Assembly (NCBI GenBank): GCA_009760885.1
Contig: CM019721.1
Coordinates: 20,887,639 to 20,951,638, forward strand
Direction of reading: 5' to 3'
DNA length: 64,000 bases
Source: Achatina immaculata
Taxonomy: Eukaryota; Mollusca; Gastropoda; Stylommatophora; Achatinidae
Shown: positions 10,262-21,321 of the stretch, one piece after another
Layout of the letters: every line of letters begins with the position of its first letter
Position numbering within the stretch: the first letter of the stretch is position 1
The notes under the pieces: model-generated
Told to the model about the DNA's origin: nothing
The model's database searches: none
What the model saw: the letters and a program-made list of their open reading frames with translations, nothing else
Made by a program: the position numbers and the translations under genes

Positions 10262-10775
10262 GAGACCAGTGTTCTAACTGTTTCTTGAGTGTCTGTGAGT
10301 TAAGCATTCTAACTGTTTCTTGAGTGTCTGTGAGTTAAGCGTTCTAACTGTTTATTGAGTGTCTGTGAGTTAAGCGTTCTAACTGTTTCTTGAGTGTCTG
10401 TGAGTTAAGCATTCTAACTGTTTCTTGAGTGTCTGTGAGTTAAGCATTCTAACTGTTTCTTGAGTGTCTGTGAGTTAAGCGTTCTAACTGTTTATTGAGT
10501 GTCTGTGAGTTAAGCGTTCTAACTGTTTCTTGAGTGTCTGTGAGTTAAGCATTCTAACTGTTTCTTGAGTGTCTGTGAGTTAAGCATTCTAACTGTTTCT
10601 TGAGTGTCTGTGAGTTAAGCGTTCTAACTGTTTATTGAGTGTCTGTGAGTTAAGCGTTCTAACTGTTTCTTGAGTGTCTGTGAGTTAAGTGTTCTAACTG
10701 TTTCTTGAGTGTCTGTGAGTTAAGTGTTCTAACTGTTTCTTGAGTGTCTGTGAGTTAAGCATTCTAACTGTTCTT
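10262..10775. repeat. 35-bp minisatellite, about 14 copies
   Basis: The unit is ATTCTAACTGTTTCTTGAGT then GTCTGTGAGTTAAGC. CTT/TAT and GCA/GCG variants recur in a regular three-unit order, showing block duplication. Confidence 0.95.
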
Positions 10776-11675
10776 TTTTATGCTTGTTTGTGCTTCCAGC
10801 ATTTTGTTTTTTGAATGTTTGTGATTCCAACATTCTAACTGTTTTGTTTTGTGTGTGTGTATATTGGTGAGTCTAGCTTTCTGTTTTCCATGTGTTTGTG
10901 AGTCCAGCATTCTAACTGTGCTTTTTTGTGTATGTTTGTGAGTCCAGCATTCTAACTGTGCTTTTTTGTGTATGTTTGTGAGTCCAGCATTCTAACTGTG
11001 TTTTTGTGTATGTTTGTGAGTCCAGCATTCTAACTGTGCTTTTTTGTGTATGTTTGTGAGTCCAGCATTCTAACTGTGCTTTTTTGTGTATGTTTGTGAG
11101 TCCAGCATTCTAACTGTGCTTTTTTGTGTATGTTTGTGAGTCCAGCATTCTAACTGTGCTTTTTTGTGTATGTTTGTGAGTCCAGCATTCTAACTGTGCT
11201 TTTTTGTGTATGTTTGTGAGTCCAGCATTCTAACTGTGCTTTTTTGTGTATGTTTGTGAGTCCAGCATTCTAACTGTGCTTTTTTGTGTATGTTTGTGAG
11301 TCCAGCATTCTAACTGTGCTTTTTTGTGTATGTTTGTGAGTCCAGCATTCTAACTGTGCTTTTTTGTGTATGTTTGTGAGTCCAGCATTCTAACTGTGCT
11401 TTTTTGTGTATGTTTGTGAGTCCAGCATTCTAACTGTGCTTTTTTGTGTATGTTTGTGAGTCCAGCATTCTAACTGTGCTTTTTTGTGTATGTTTGTGAG
11501 TCCAGCATTCTAACTGTGCTTTTTTGTGTATGTTTGTGAGTCCAGCATTCTAACTGTGCTTTTTTGTGTATGTTTGTGAGTCCAGCATTCTAACTGTGCT
11601 TTTTTGTGTATGTTTGTGAGTCCAGCATTCTAACTGTGCTTTTTTGTGTATGTTTGTGAGTCCAGCAATCTAACT
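10776..11675. repeat. 40-bp minisatellite, about 19 near-identical copies
   Basis: From about 10905 the unit TCTAACTGTGCTTTTTTGTG, TATGTTTGTGAGTCCAGCAT repeats almost without change, indicating very recent expansion within an older degenerate array of the same family. The 10776-10900 part is diverged. Confidence 0.96.
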
Positions 11676-14600
11676 GTTATTTTTCATTTGTTTGTGATTC
11701 CAGTGTTCTGAATGGGTTTATTGTGTTTTTGAGTTCAGTGTTCTAACTGTTTTTTTTTTTTTTTGTTCTGTGTCTTGGTGAGTCCAGAGGTCTGTTTTTT
11801 TTATTTTTATTGTTGCTTGTTTGTGCTTCCAGCATTCTTTTTTTTTCTCTTGTTTTGTGTTTGTGAGCTCAGCGTTATAACTGTTTTTGTGTATTTGTGA
11901 ATCCAGCATTCTAACTGGTCTTCTTTTGTGTGAGTTGATGAGTCCAATGTTCTGTTTTTTGTGTTTTGGTGAGTCCAGTGTTCTGTTTTGTTTGTGTTGG
12001 TGAGTCCAGTTTCTATTTTGTGTGTGTGTGTATTTGGGAGTCCAGTATTCTAACTTTTTTTTGTGTGTGTTTGAGAGTCCAGTATTATAACTGTTTTTGT
12101 ATGTATTTGTGAGTTCAGTGTTGTAACTGATTTTGTGCATTTGTGAATCCAGCAATCTAAATGTTTTTAGTGTGTTTGTGAGTACAGTGTTCTAAATCTT
12201 TTGTGTGTGTGTGTTTGGGAGTTCAGCATTATAACTGTTTTGTATGTTTGTGAGTCCAGTGTTATAACTATTTTTTGTTTGTTTGTGAGTATAATGTTCT
12301 GTTTTTAATGTGCTTGTGAGTCCAGCATTCTGTTTTTTTTTTTTTTTCTGTGTTTCTGAGTTCAGCATTCTAACTGTTTTTGCGTGTTTGGGAGTCTAGC
12401 GTTATAACTATTTTTTGTGTGTATGTTAGTATAGTGTTCTGTTTTTTGTGTGTGTGTGTGTGCATATGTGAGGTCAGCAGTCTAACTCTTTTTGTGTGTT
12501 TGTGAGTACAGCATTATAACTGTTTTTGTATGTGTTTGTGAGTCCAACGTTCTAACTGTTTTTTTGTATGTTTATGATTCCAACGTTCTATATGTTTTTT
12601 GTATCTTTGTGATTCCAGCGTTTTATCTGTTTTTTCTGTGTTTGTGATTTCAGCATTTCAACTGATTTTTGTGTGTTTGTGAAACCAGCATTCCAACTTT
12701 TTTTCTGTGTGTTTATGATTCCAGCATTCTATCTGTTTTGTGTGGTTTTGGTTCCTGCGTTCTAACTGTTTTCTGTCTGTGTTTGTGATTCCAGCATTCT
12801 AAATGTTTTTTTTTTTGTGTCTCTGTGATTCCAGCATTCTAAATGTTTTTTGTGTATGTTTGTGTTTCCAGTGTTCTAAATATTGTTTGTGTCTTTGTGA
12901 TTCTAGCATTCTAACTGTTTTCTTTTTCTGTGTGCATTTGTGATTCCAGTGATCTAACTGTTTTTTGCATTTGTGATTCAGGCATTCTAACTGTTCTTTT
13001 GTGTGTTTGTGTATCCAGTGTTCTATGTTTTTTCAGTGTCTGTGACTCCAGCGTTGTAACTGATTTTTGCATGTTTGTGGATCCAACGTTCTAACCCTTT
13101 TTATATGTGTGTAAATCCAGCGTTCTGACCCATTTATATGTCTTTGTGAATGCAGAGTTCTAACCCTTTTTGTGTGTTTTGTGGATGTAGCGTTCTAACC
13201 CATTTATATGTCTTTGTGAATGCAGCATTCTAACCCTTTTTGTGTGTTTTGTGAATGCAGCATTCTAACCCTTTTTTGTGTTTGTTAATCCAGTGTTCTA
13301 ACCATTTTTTTATGTGTGTTTCCCATTCCAGCATTTTAACTGTTTTTTTGTCTGTGTTTGTGAGTCCAGCATTCTAACTGTTTTTTTTTTTTTGTGTTTG
13401 TGAGTCCAAAGTTCTAATTATTTTTTTGTGTTTGTGAGTGCAGCGTTCTAACTATTTTTTGTGTGTTTGTGAGTCCAGTGTTATAACTATTTTTTGTGTG
13501 TATGTTTGTGAGTCCAGTGTTATAACTATTTTTTGTGTATGTTGTGAGTCCAGCAATCTAAATGTTTTTAGTGTGTTTGTGAGTACAGTGTTCTAAATCT
13601 TTTGTGTGTGTGTGTTTGGGAGTTCAGCATTATAACTGTTTTGTATGTTTGTGAGTCCAGTGTTATAACTATTTTTTGTTTGTTTGTGAGTATAATGTTC
13701 TGTTTTTAATGTGCTTGTGAGTCCAGCATTCTGTTTTTTTTTTTTTTTCTGTGTTTCTGAGTTCAGCATTCTAACTGTTTTTGCGTGTTTGGGAGTCTAG
13801 CGTTATAACTATTTTTTGTGTGTATGTTAGTATAGTGTTCTGTTTTTTGTGTGTGTGTGTGTGCATATGTGAGGTCAGCAGTCTAACTCTTTTTGTGTGT
13901 TTGTGAGTACAGCATTATAACTGTTTTTGTATGTGTTTGTGAGTCCAACGTTCTAACTGTTTTTTTGTATGTTTATGATTCCAACGTTCTATATGTTTTT
14001 TGTATCTTTGTGATTCCAGCGTTTTATCTGTTTTTTCTGTGTTTGTGATTTCAGCATTTCAACTGATTTTTGTGTGTTTGTGAAACCAGCATTCCAACTT
14101 TTTTTCTGTGTGTTTATGATTCCAGCATTCTATCTGTTTTGTGTGGTTTTGGTTCCTGCGTTCTAACTGTTTTCTGTCTGTGTTTGTGATTCCAGCATTC
14201 TAAATGTTTTTTTTTTGTGTCTCTGTGATTCCAGCATTCTAAATGTTTTTTGTGTATGTTTGTGTTTCCAGTGTTCTAAATATTGTTTGTGTCTTTGTGA
14301 TTCTAGCATTCTAACTGTTTTCTTTTTCTGTGTGCATTTGTGATTCCAGTGATCTAACTGTTTTTTGCATTTGTGATTCAGGCATTCTAACTGTTCTTTT
14401 GTGTGTTTGTGTATCCAGTGTTCTATGTTTTTTCAGTGTCTGTGACTCCAGCGTTGTAACTGATTTTTGCATGTTTGTGGATCCAACGTTCTAACCCTTT
14501 TTATATGTGTGTAAATCCAGCGTTCTGACCCATTTATATGTCTTTGTGAATGCAGAGTTCTAACCCTTTTTGTGTGTTTTGTGGATGTAGCGTTCTAACC

Positions 14601-14890
14601 CATTTATATGTCTTTGTGAATGCAGCATTCTAACCCTTTTTGTGTGTTTTGTGAATGCAGCATTCTAACCCTTTTTTGTGTTTGTTAATCCAGTGTTCTA
14701 ACCATTTTTTTATGTGTGTTTCCCATTCCAGCATTTTAACTGTTTTTTTGTCTGTGTTTATGAGTCCAGCATTCTAACTGTTTTTTTTTTGTGTTTGTGA
14801 GTCCAAAGTTCTAATTATTTTTTTGTGTGTTTGTGAGTGCAGCGTTCTAACTATTTTTTTGTGTTTGTGAGTGCAGCGTTCTATTTTTTG
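11676..14890. repeat. Degenerate T-rich minisatellite with a 1.4-kb internal duplication
   Basis: Decayed relatives of the 40-bp unit (TTTTTGTGTGTTTGTGAGTC, CAGCATTCTAACTG). A segment from about 12151 to 13450 recurs at about 13552 to 14850 with a constant offset of 1401 bp and only small indels in T runs. The T-tract plus CCAG in each unit is acceptor-like and faces exon d. Confidence 0.9.
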
Positions 14891-14996
14891 TATGTTTATG
14901 TGTTATCAACATTGCTTCATAACATAATGCAGATCTTACAGTGTGTGAACAAAAAGAGAAAAACAGACATATTCTTTATTTTTTTGTGTTTGATAG

Positions 14997-15358
14997 ACCT
15001 TCAGAAGGAAGAAAAGCCAGAAAGAAGTCCAGACATTCTTCTGACTCTGTATGCCTGGGAGTCACTCATCTGTCTCTGTATAATGCTGTGGGCACTATCT
15101 CTCTTTCTGGACCATATACTCTACATTGTGAGGAAGAGAAAGCATGAAATTATCAAACAAAATAGGAATACTTTTAAAGCTGAAAGGAAGCGCATTCATG
15201 AACTTGGTCTGAAAGATGACATGTTTCTCCCACTACCAGAACCTTCATTCCAATCTCCAGCGAGAAAACAGCAAACCCAGGTATATAGTCACTTAGGAGA
15301 AAGTCCAAGAACCCCAGATGAGCAAAGTATCACATCAGAGGACTCTCTTCCAGAATAA
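14997..15358 (+). CDS. Exon d: transmembrane helix and cytoplasmic tail of the Ig-like membrane protein, with stop
   Basis: Acceptor TTTTTTTGTGTTTGATAG, then 362 nt with a stop at 15356-15358. The first two bases complete the GAC begun by exon c. The 119 residues run LQKEEKPERSPD, a hydrophobic helix (about residues 110-141 of the partial protein, including SLICLCIMLWALSLFL), a stop-transfer RKRK at 142-145, then a cytoplasmic tail of about 70 residues. The tail has a basic amphipathic part (KAERKRIHELGL), Pro-rich LPLPEP, a YSHL motif at 193-196 (YxxL type, usable for sorting or SH2 binding, but not a canonical ITIM because the -2 residue is Gln) and a Ser/Thr-rich acidic end. The topology is type I if the Ig domain is extracellular. 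No homologue recognised; two truncated copies of the tail lie downstream. Confidence 0.75.
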
Positions 15359-15540
15359 AGGAAAAATAAAAAAACAATTTAAGAAGAAGTACTCACTAGT
15401 GATTGAAATGTAATACATGAATGAGAAATTAATACAGGTGGGAGTAACTAATATAGCAATAACAAACTAATAAAGACATATGTAACAAAAACAGACATCA
15501 GTAACTAATAAAGGCATGAGCAAGTAATACAGATATATTT
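15354..15540 (+). promoter_or_regulatory. Probable 3' UTR with AATAAA signals
   Basis: AATAAA overlaps the stop codon (15354-15359) and recurs at 15365-15370. The sequence to about 15565 is conserved in both downstream copies of the tail. Which signal, if either, is used cannot be seen. Confidence 0.4.
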
Positions 15541-15850
15541 AAATTAATACAGGCATGAGTAAATAATACAGGCATGAGCAAATAATACAGCCATGAGTAA
15601 CTAACACAGGCATGAGTAAATAATACAGGCATGAGCAACTAATACAGCCATGAGTAACTAACACAGGCATGAGTAAATAATAGTCATGAGCAACTATTAT
15701 ACAGGCACTAGCAACTAATACAGCCATGAGTAACTTATACAGGTTAGAGTAAATAATACTGATATGAATAACTAATACAGCCATGAGTAATTTATACAGG
15801 TTAGAGTAAATAATACTCGTATGCCTAACTAATATAGGCATCAGTAACTT

Positions 15851-15892
<42 letters not shown>
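15541..15892. repeat. 19-bp minisatellite followed by a (CT)n tract
   Basis: The unit is AATACAGGCATGAGTAACT-like, about 16 copies, and merges with the 3' flank of exon d. The CT run at about 15853-15890 is the microsatellite tail of the minus-strand LINE that follows. Confidence 0.9.
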
Positions 15893-15894
<2 letters not shown>

Positions 15895-17561
15895 CCTTAA
15901 GTGTCCAGTGCACATGGCGCTTCTCCAAGGGTTTTCCACAAATGCCTGTCCTTCGCCTATTTTTCTGCTCTTGCCCAGGTGAGCCCTCTATTGCTCAACA
16001 TCCTTTCTGTTGTTCTTCTCCATGTCTCTTTTGGTATATCCTTACTTCTGTTCCCCTGTGGTGTCCATCTTAGTGCTATTTTTGGTAGTGAGTTGTCAGT
16101 CATTCGGAGCACATGTCCCAACCATCGCCAGCATCTTTCCTCAATAATTGTTGTCAGTGGCTTCATCTGCATTTCTGCCAATAAGATGTTATTTCTTATG
16201 GCGTTTGGCCAAAGTATTTTTCTAATTCTTCATAAACATTTAGTCTGGAAAAAATTCAACTTGTTTTCTATGGTTTTGGTGATTTTCCAGCATTCACTTC
16301 CATAGAGCAGTACACTTAGAACATTACTCTTAAATATCCTGATTTTCATATTTATGCTTAGTTTTTTTTATTTCAATATAGTCTGCAGCACTGCAAAAGC
16401 CTGGTTTGCTCTAGTAAGTCTGCTGTTGATGTCCTCTGTGCTGTCTCCATTTTCTACTACTCTACTGCCAAGGTATACAAATTCGTTGACCTCCTCCACT
16501 AACTTGCTATCTACTCTGAGTACATTTCTGTTGTTCACATTTTGCTTCATTAACTTTGTCTTTCCTACGTTGCTCTTTAGTCATATGTTGTTTGCATTCT
16601 GAGTTAGCTTGTTTATTTTATCCTGCATATCTTTGTGACTGCTTGATAATAGACAAATGTTGTCCGCAAAGTCAAGGTCCTCCAGTACTGTGTCAAGGGT
16701 CCATTGTAATCCTCTGCGTTTGTCTGATGTTGCCTCCTTCATTAACCAGTCTACTGCCAAGATAAATAATGTTTCTGTTAGTACACATCCCTGTTCCACG
16801 CCTGTTTGTACCCTAAAGCTGCTGGAGGTATGTTCTTCACAGATAACTTTGCACTGAAAACCCTCGTATAGGGCTTTGATTACATTTACTATCTTATGTG
16901 GGAGCCCATGCCATCTTAGGATTTTCCACAGTGCATCTCTGTTGACACTGTCAAAGGCTTTCTCAAAATCTATGAATAATGCATATGTTGTGCTATGCCA
17001 CTCATTTGCCTGTTCTAATATTTGTCTAAGTACAAATATGTGGTCTATGCATGATCTTCCTTTCCTAAATCCTGCCTGTTCTTTCCGAAGTTTTTCCTCA
17101 AGTGTTGGTACAATTCTATTGATGATTATTCTGCAAAATACTTTACTGGTGAGTGGCAGTAGGGTAATGCCTATCCAGTTCCCGCAATCTTGGGGTTACC
17201 CTTCTTTGGTAGTTTTACTATAAGCCCAGTTTTCCACTCCTCTGGGGTTTTTATCTAGATCCCAAATTTGTTGTAATATCCAGCAAAGTTGTTTTGGTGT
17301 TTCTGTCTCTTCTGCTTTCAATATCTCAGCAGTCACTTCATCTTTACCTGGTGCCCTGTCTGATTTTAGCTTCTTTATTGCCTCCTTTACTTTACTTATT
17401 GTTATTGGTCTTGTATTGATGTTTAGTTCCATTTTTGTTTCAGGTATGTCTATTGTTTGTGCTGCTTGTGTTCTGTTTAGTAGGGTGTTAAAGTGTTCCC
17501 TCCATCTTTCAATTTTTTCTCTTTCTCCACTGACCAGTTGTCCATTTTGTGTCCTTACTGT
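15893..17561 (-). mobile_element. LINE L1 (RTE-like), 5'-truncated and frame-broken
   Basis: Minus-strand translations match the C-terminal half of the nearly intact L1 at 55.3-58.5 kb: RRWRWLGHVLRMT is seen as CWRWLGHVLRMT, then LVEEVNEFVYLGSRVVENGD, LEDLDFADNICLLSSSHKDM and VKEAIKKLKSDRAPG. The frame is broken into at least six pieces and the RT FADD is FADN here. The (CT)n tail lies at the element's 3' end. TAACTTATAC flanks both sides, compatible with a target duplication but also a motif of the host array. Confidence 0.88.
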
Positions 17562-17627
17562 AACTTATACAGGTTAGAGTAAATAATACTGGCATGCCTA
17601 ACTAATACAGCCGTGGTAACTTATACA

Positions 17628-18180
17628 TCATCATCATCATCATCATGTGCCGTGCCGACTGGCGTTGGCTATTATGCTTCTCCAGAGTACCCGATCCTTC
17701 ATGCATGCCATCAGCTCAGTTGGTGATCTCCTCTCACACCATCCCGTCAGACTGTCCAGTATCATTTCTCTTGGTCTTCCTCTTGATCTTCTTCCTTCTA
17801 TTTTTCCTGTTGTTATAATATTTTCAATGCCCCCTCTTCTCATTGCATGTCCTATGAAAGTACATTGTCTCTCTCTTTTATCTTTTTGACAAGGTTTTTT
17901 GTCTCTCCAGCTCTTCTCCTACATTCTTCATTAGTTATTTTTGCTGTCCAGGGGATTCGCAACATTCTTCATTAGTTATTTTTGCTGTCCAGGGGATTCG
18001 CAACTTTCTTCTAATAAACCACATTTCTGCTGCTTCCAATGATTTTTGTGCAGACTTGCCTATTGTCCATGATTCACTTCCATATAACAAGATAGGTTCA
18101 ATATAGCATTTTAGTACTCGTTTTCTAACATTCATTGATAAGGATGTGTTGGTCAATATGTTTCTCATTCTCTGAAATGC
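17628..18180 (-). mobile_element. LINE L2 3' fragment, first duplicate
   Basis: Minus-strand frames give MRNILTNTSLSMNVRKRV, ILLYGSESWTIGKSAQKSLE and RRGGIENIITTGKIEGRRSR, the C-terminal region after the RT domain. A frameshift and a 41-bp internal repeat break it. The element's 3' end carries the (ATG)n tail seen as ATCATCATC on the plus strand at 17628. Confidence 0.88.
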
Positions 18181-18368
18181 AGGTTAGAGTAAATAATACT
18201 AGTATGCATAACAAATACAGCCATAAGTAATTTATACATGTTACAGTAAATAATACTGATATGCCTAATTAATACAGGCATAAACAAATATTACAGGCAC
18301 TAGCAACTAATACAGGCACTAGCAACTAATACAGGCACTAGCAACTAATACAGGCACTAGCAACTAAT
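18181..18368. repeat. 19-bp minisatellite block
   Basis: Degenerate AATACAGGCACTAGCAACT units; the last four (ACAGGCACTAGCAACTAAT) are perfect and abut the copied exon tail. Confidence 0.85.
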
Positions 18369-18569
18369 CAAAATAGGATTACTTTTGAAGCTGAAAGGAA
18401 GTGCATTCATGAACTTGGTCTGAAAGATGACATGTTTCTCCCACTACCAGAACCTTCATTCCAATCTCCAGCGAGAAAACAGCAAACCCAGGTATATAGT
18501 CACTTAGGAGAAAGTCCAAGAACCCCAGATGAGCAAAGTATCACATCAGAGGACTCTCTTCCAGAATAA
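18369..18569 (+). pseudogene. Truncated copy 1 of the exon d cytoplasmic tail
   Basis: It corresponds to 15158-15358 (offset 3211) and encodes the last 66 residues plus stop. Relative to exon d I see three substitutions, all amino-acid changing (Asn to Ile, Lys to Glu, Arg to Cys), within the first 25 bases, and none after. It lacks the exon d acceptor, the linker and the transmembrane helix. TTACTTTTGAAG could act as a weak acceptor, so an alternative last exon is possible but unsupported. Confidence 0.8.
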
Positions 18570-19082
18570 AGGAAAAATAAAAAAACAATTTAAGAAGAAG
18601 TACTCACTAGTGATTGAAATGTAATACATGAATGAGAAATTAATACAGGTGGGAGTAACTAATATAGCAATAACAAACTAATAAAGACAGTTGTAACAAA
18701 AACAGACATCAGTAACTAATAAAGGCATGAGCAAGTAATACAGATATATTAAAATTAATACAGGCATGAGTAAATAATAGAGGCATGAGCAACTGTTATA
18801 CAAGCACTAGCAACTAATGCAGCCATGAGTAACTTATACAGGCTAGAGTAAATAAAACTGCTATGCCTAATAATACAGGCATGAGCAATTAATACAGCCA
18901 TGAGTAACTAATACAAGCATGAGTAACTGATAAAGGTTAGACTAAATAATACTGGTATGCCTAACTAATACATTCATGAATGATTAATACAGGCATGAGC
19001 AACTAATACAGGCATGAGCAACTAATACAGGCATGAGCAACTAATACAGCCATGAGTAACTTTTAGAGTAAATAATACTAGT
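18570..19082. repeat. Copied 3' flank and 19-bp array
   Basis: 18570 to about 18776 matches the exon d 3' flank (15359-15565), AATAAA included; degenerate 19-bp units follow. Confidence 0.85.
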
Positions 19083-19760
19083 ATGCCTATCTTATGGTGG
19101 AGGCCATGCCATCTTAGGATTTTGCACAGTGCATCTCTGTTGACACTGTCAAAGGCTTTCTCAAAATCTATGAATAATGCATATGTTGTGCTATGCCACT
19201 CATTTGCCTGTTCTAATATTTGTCTAAGTACAAATATGTGGTCTATGCATGATCTTCCTTTCCTAAATCCTGCCTGCTCTTTCCAAAGTTTTCCCTCAAG
19301 TGTTGGTACAATTCTGTTGATGATTATTCTGCAAAATACTTTACTGGTGAGTGGCAGTAGGGTAATGCCTCTCCAGTTCCTGCAATCTCTGAGGTCACCC
19401 TTCTTTGGTAGTTTTACTATAAGCCCAGTTTTCCACTCCTCTGGGGCTTTTTCTAGATCCCAAATTTGTTGTAGTATCCGGCAAAGTTGTTTTGGTGTTT
19501 ATGTTTCTTCTACTTTCAACATCTCAGCAGTCACTTCATCTTTACCTGGTGCCCTGTCTGATTTTAGCTTCTTTATTGCCTCCTTTACTTTACTTATTGT
19601 TATTGGTCTTGTATTGATGTTTAGTTCCATTTTTGTTTCAGGTATGTCTATTGTTTGTGCTGCTTGTGTTCTGTTTAGTAGGGTGTTAAAGTGTTCCCTC
19701 CATCTTTCAATTTTTTCTCTTTCTCCACTGACCAGTTGTCCATTTTGTGTCCTTACTGTA
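19083..19760 (-). mobile_element. LINE L1 internal fragment, first duplicate
   Basis: Matches 16893-17561 of the upstream L1 copy and the start of the RT domain of the 55.3-kb element. It lacks both element ends, so it arrived by DNA duplication, not by retrotransposition. Confidence 0.88.
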
Positions 19761-19825
19761 ACTTATACAGGTTAGAGTAAATAATACTGGCATGCCTAAC
19801 TAATACAGCCGTGGTAACTTATACA

Positions 19826-20420
19826 TCATCATCATCATCATCATGTGCCGTGCCGACTGGCGTTGGCTATTATGCTTCTCCAGAGTACCCGATCCTTCAT
19901 GCATGCCATCAGCTCAGTTGGTGATCTCCTCTCACACCATCCCGTCAGACTGTCCAGTATCATTTCTCTTGGTCTTCCTCTTGATCTTCTTCCTTCTATT
20001 TTTCCTGTTGTTATAATATTTTCAATGCCCCCTCTTCTCATTGCATGTCCTATGAAAGTACATTGTCTCTCTCTTTTATCTTTTTGACAAGGTTTTTTGT
20101 CTCTCCAGCTCTTCTCCTACATTCTTCATTAGTTATTTTTGCTGTCCAGGGGATTCGCAACATTCTTCATTAGTTATTTTTGCTGTCCAGGGGATTCGCA
20201 ACATTCTTCATTAGTTATTTTTGCTGTCCAGGGGATTCGCAACTTTCTTCTAATAAACCACATTTCTGCTGCTTCCAATGATTTTTGTGCAGACTTGCCT
20301 ATTGTCCATGATTCACTTCCATATAACAAGATAGGTTCAATATAGCATTTTAGTACTCGTTTTCTAACATTCATTGATAAGGATGTGTTGGTCAATATGT
20401 TTCTCATTCTCTGAAATGCA
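19826..20420 (-). mobile_element. LINE L2 3' fragment, second duplicate
   Basis: Same content as 17628-18180 plus one extra 41-bp unit at about 20160-20200, producing three tandem copies of a segment that is single in the L2 copies at 26.2 and 42.2 kb. Confidence 0.88.
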
Positions 20421-20607
20421 GGTTAGAGTAAATAATACTAGTATGCATAACAAATACAGCCATAAGTAATTTATACATGTTACAGTAAATAATACTGATA
20501 TGCCTAATTAATACAGGCATAAACAAATATTACAGGCACTAGCAACTAATACAGGCACTAGCAACTAATACAGGCACTAGCAACTAATACAGGCACTAGC
20601 AACTAAT
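20421..20607. repeat. 19-bp minisatellite block, second duplicate
   Basis: Identical in layout to 18181-18368. Confidence 0.85.
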
Positions 20608-20808
20608 CAAAATAGGATTACTTTTGAAGCTGAAAGGAAGTGCATTCATGAACTTGGTCTGAAAGATGACATGTTTCTCCCACTACCAGAACCTTCATTC
20701 CAATCTCCAGCGAGAAAACAGCAAACCCAGGTATATAGTCACTTAGGAGAAAGTCCAAGAACCCCAGATGAGCAAAGTATCACATCAGAGGACTCTCTTC
20801 CAGAATAA
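20608..20808 (+). pseudogene. Truncated copy 2 of the exon d cytoplasmic tail
   Basis: Same three amino-acid changes as copy 1 and otherwise identical to it, so it derives from copy 1 through the 2.2-kb duplication. The frame is open to the stop at 20806-20808. It has no acceptor or membrane helix. Confidence 0.8.
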
Positions 20809-21321
20809 AGGAAAAATAAAAAAACAATTTAAGAAGAAGTACTCACTAGTGATTGAAATGTAATACATGAATGAGAAATTAATACAGGTGGGAGTAACTA
20901 ATATAGCAATAACAAACTAATAAAGACAGTTGTAACAAAAACAGACATCAGTAACTAATAAAGGCATGAGCAAGTAATACAGATATATTAAAATTAATAC
21001 AGGCATGAGTAAATAATAGAGGCATGAGCAACTGTTATACAAGCACTAGCAACTAATGCAGCCATGAGTAACTTATACAGGCTAGAGTAAATAAAACTGC
21101 TATGCCTAATAATACAGGCATGAGCAATTAATACAGCCATGAGTAACTAATACAAGCATGAGTAACTGATAAAGGTTAGACTAAATAATACTGGTATGCC
21201 TAACTAATACATTCATGAATGATTAATACAGGCATGAGCAACTAATACAGGCATGAGCAACTAATACAGGCATGAGCAACTAATACAGCCATGAGTAACT
21301 TTTAGAGTAAATAATACTAGT
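20809..21321. repeat. Copied 3' flank and 19-bp array, second duplicate
   Basis: Same as 18570-19082 at an offset of 2239. Confidence 0.85.

Noticed and set aside
14837..14996. N-terminal extension of the exon d ORF as a signal peptide
   Set aside because: The hydrophobic stretch is array and intron sequence ahead of a good acceptor, and the phase-matched join to exon c starts at 14997.
15893..17561. Plus-strand ORFs over LINE copies (Ser/Phe-rich)
   Set aside because: They are antisense shadows of the minus-strand RT frames; the same shadows recur at every L1 copy.
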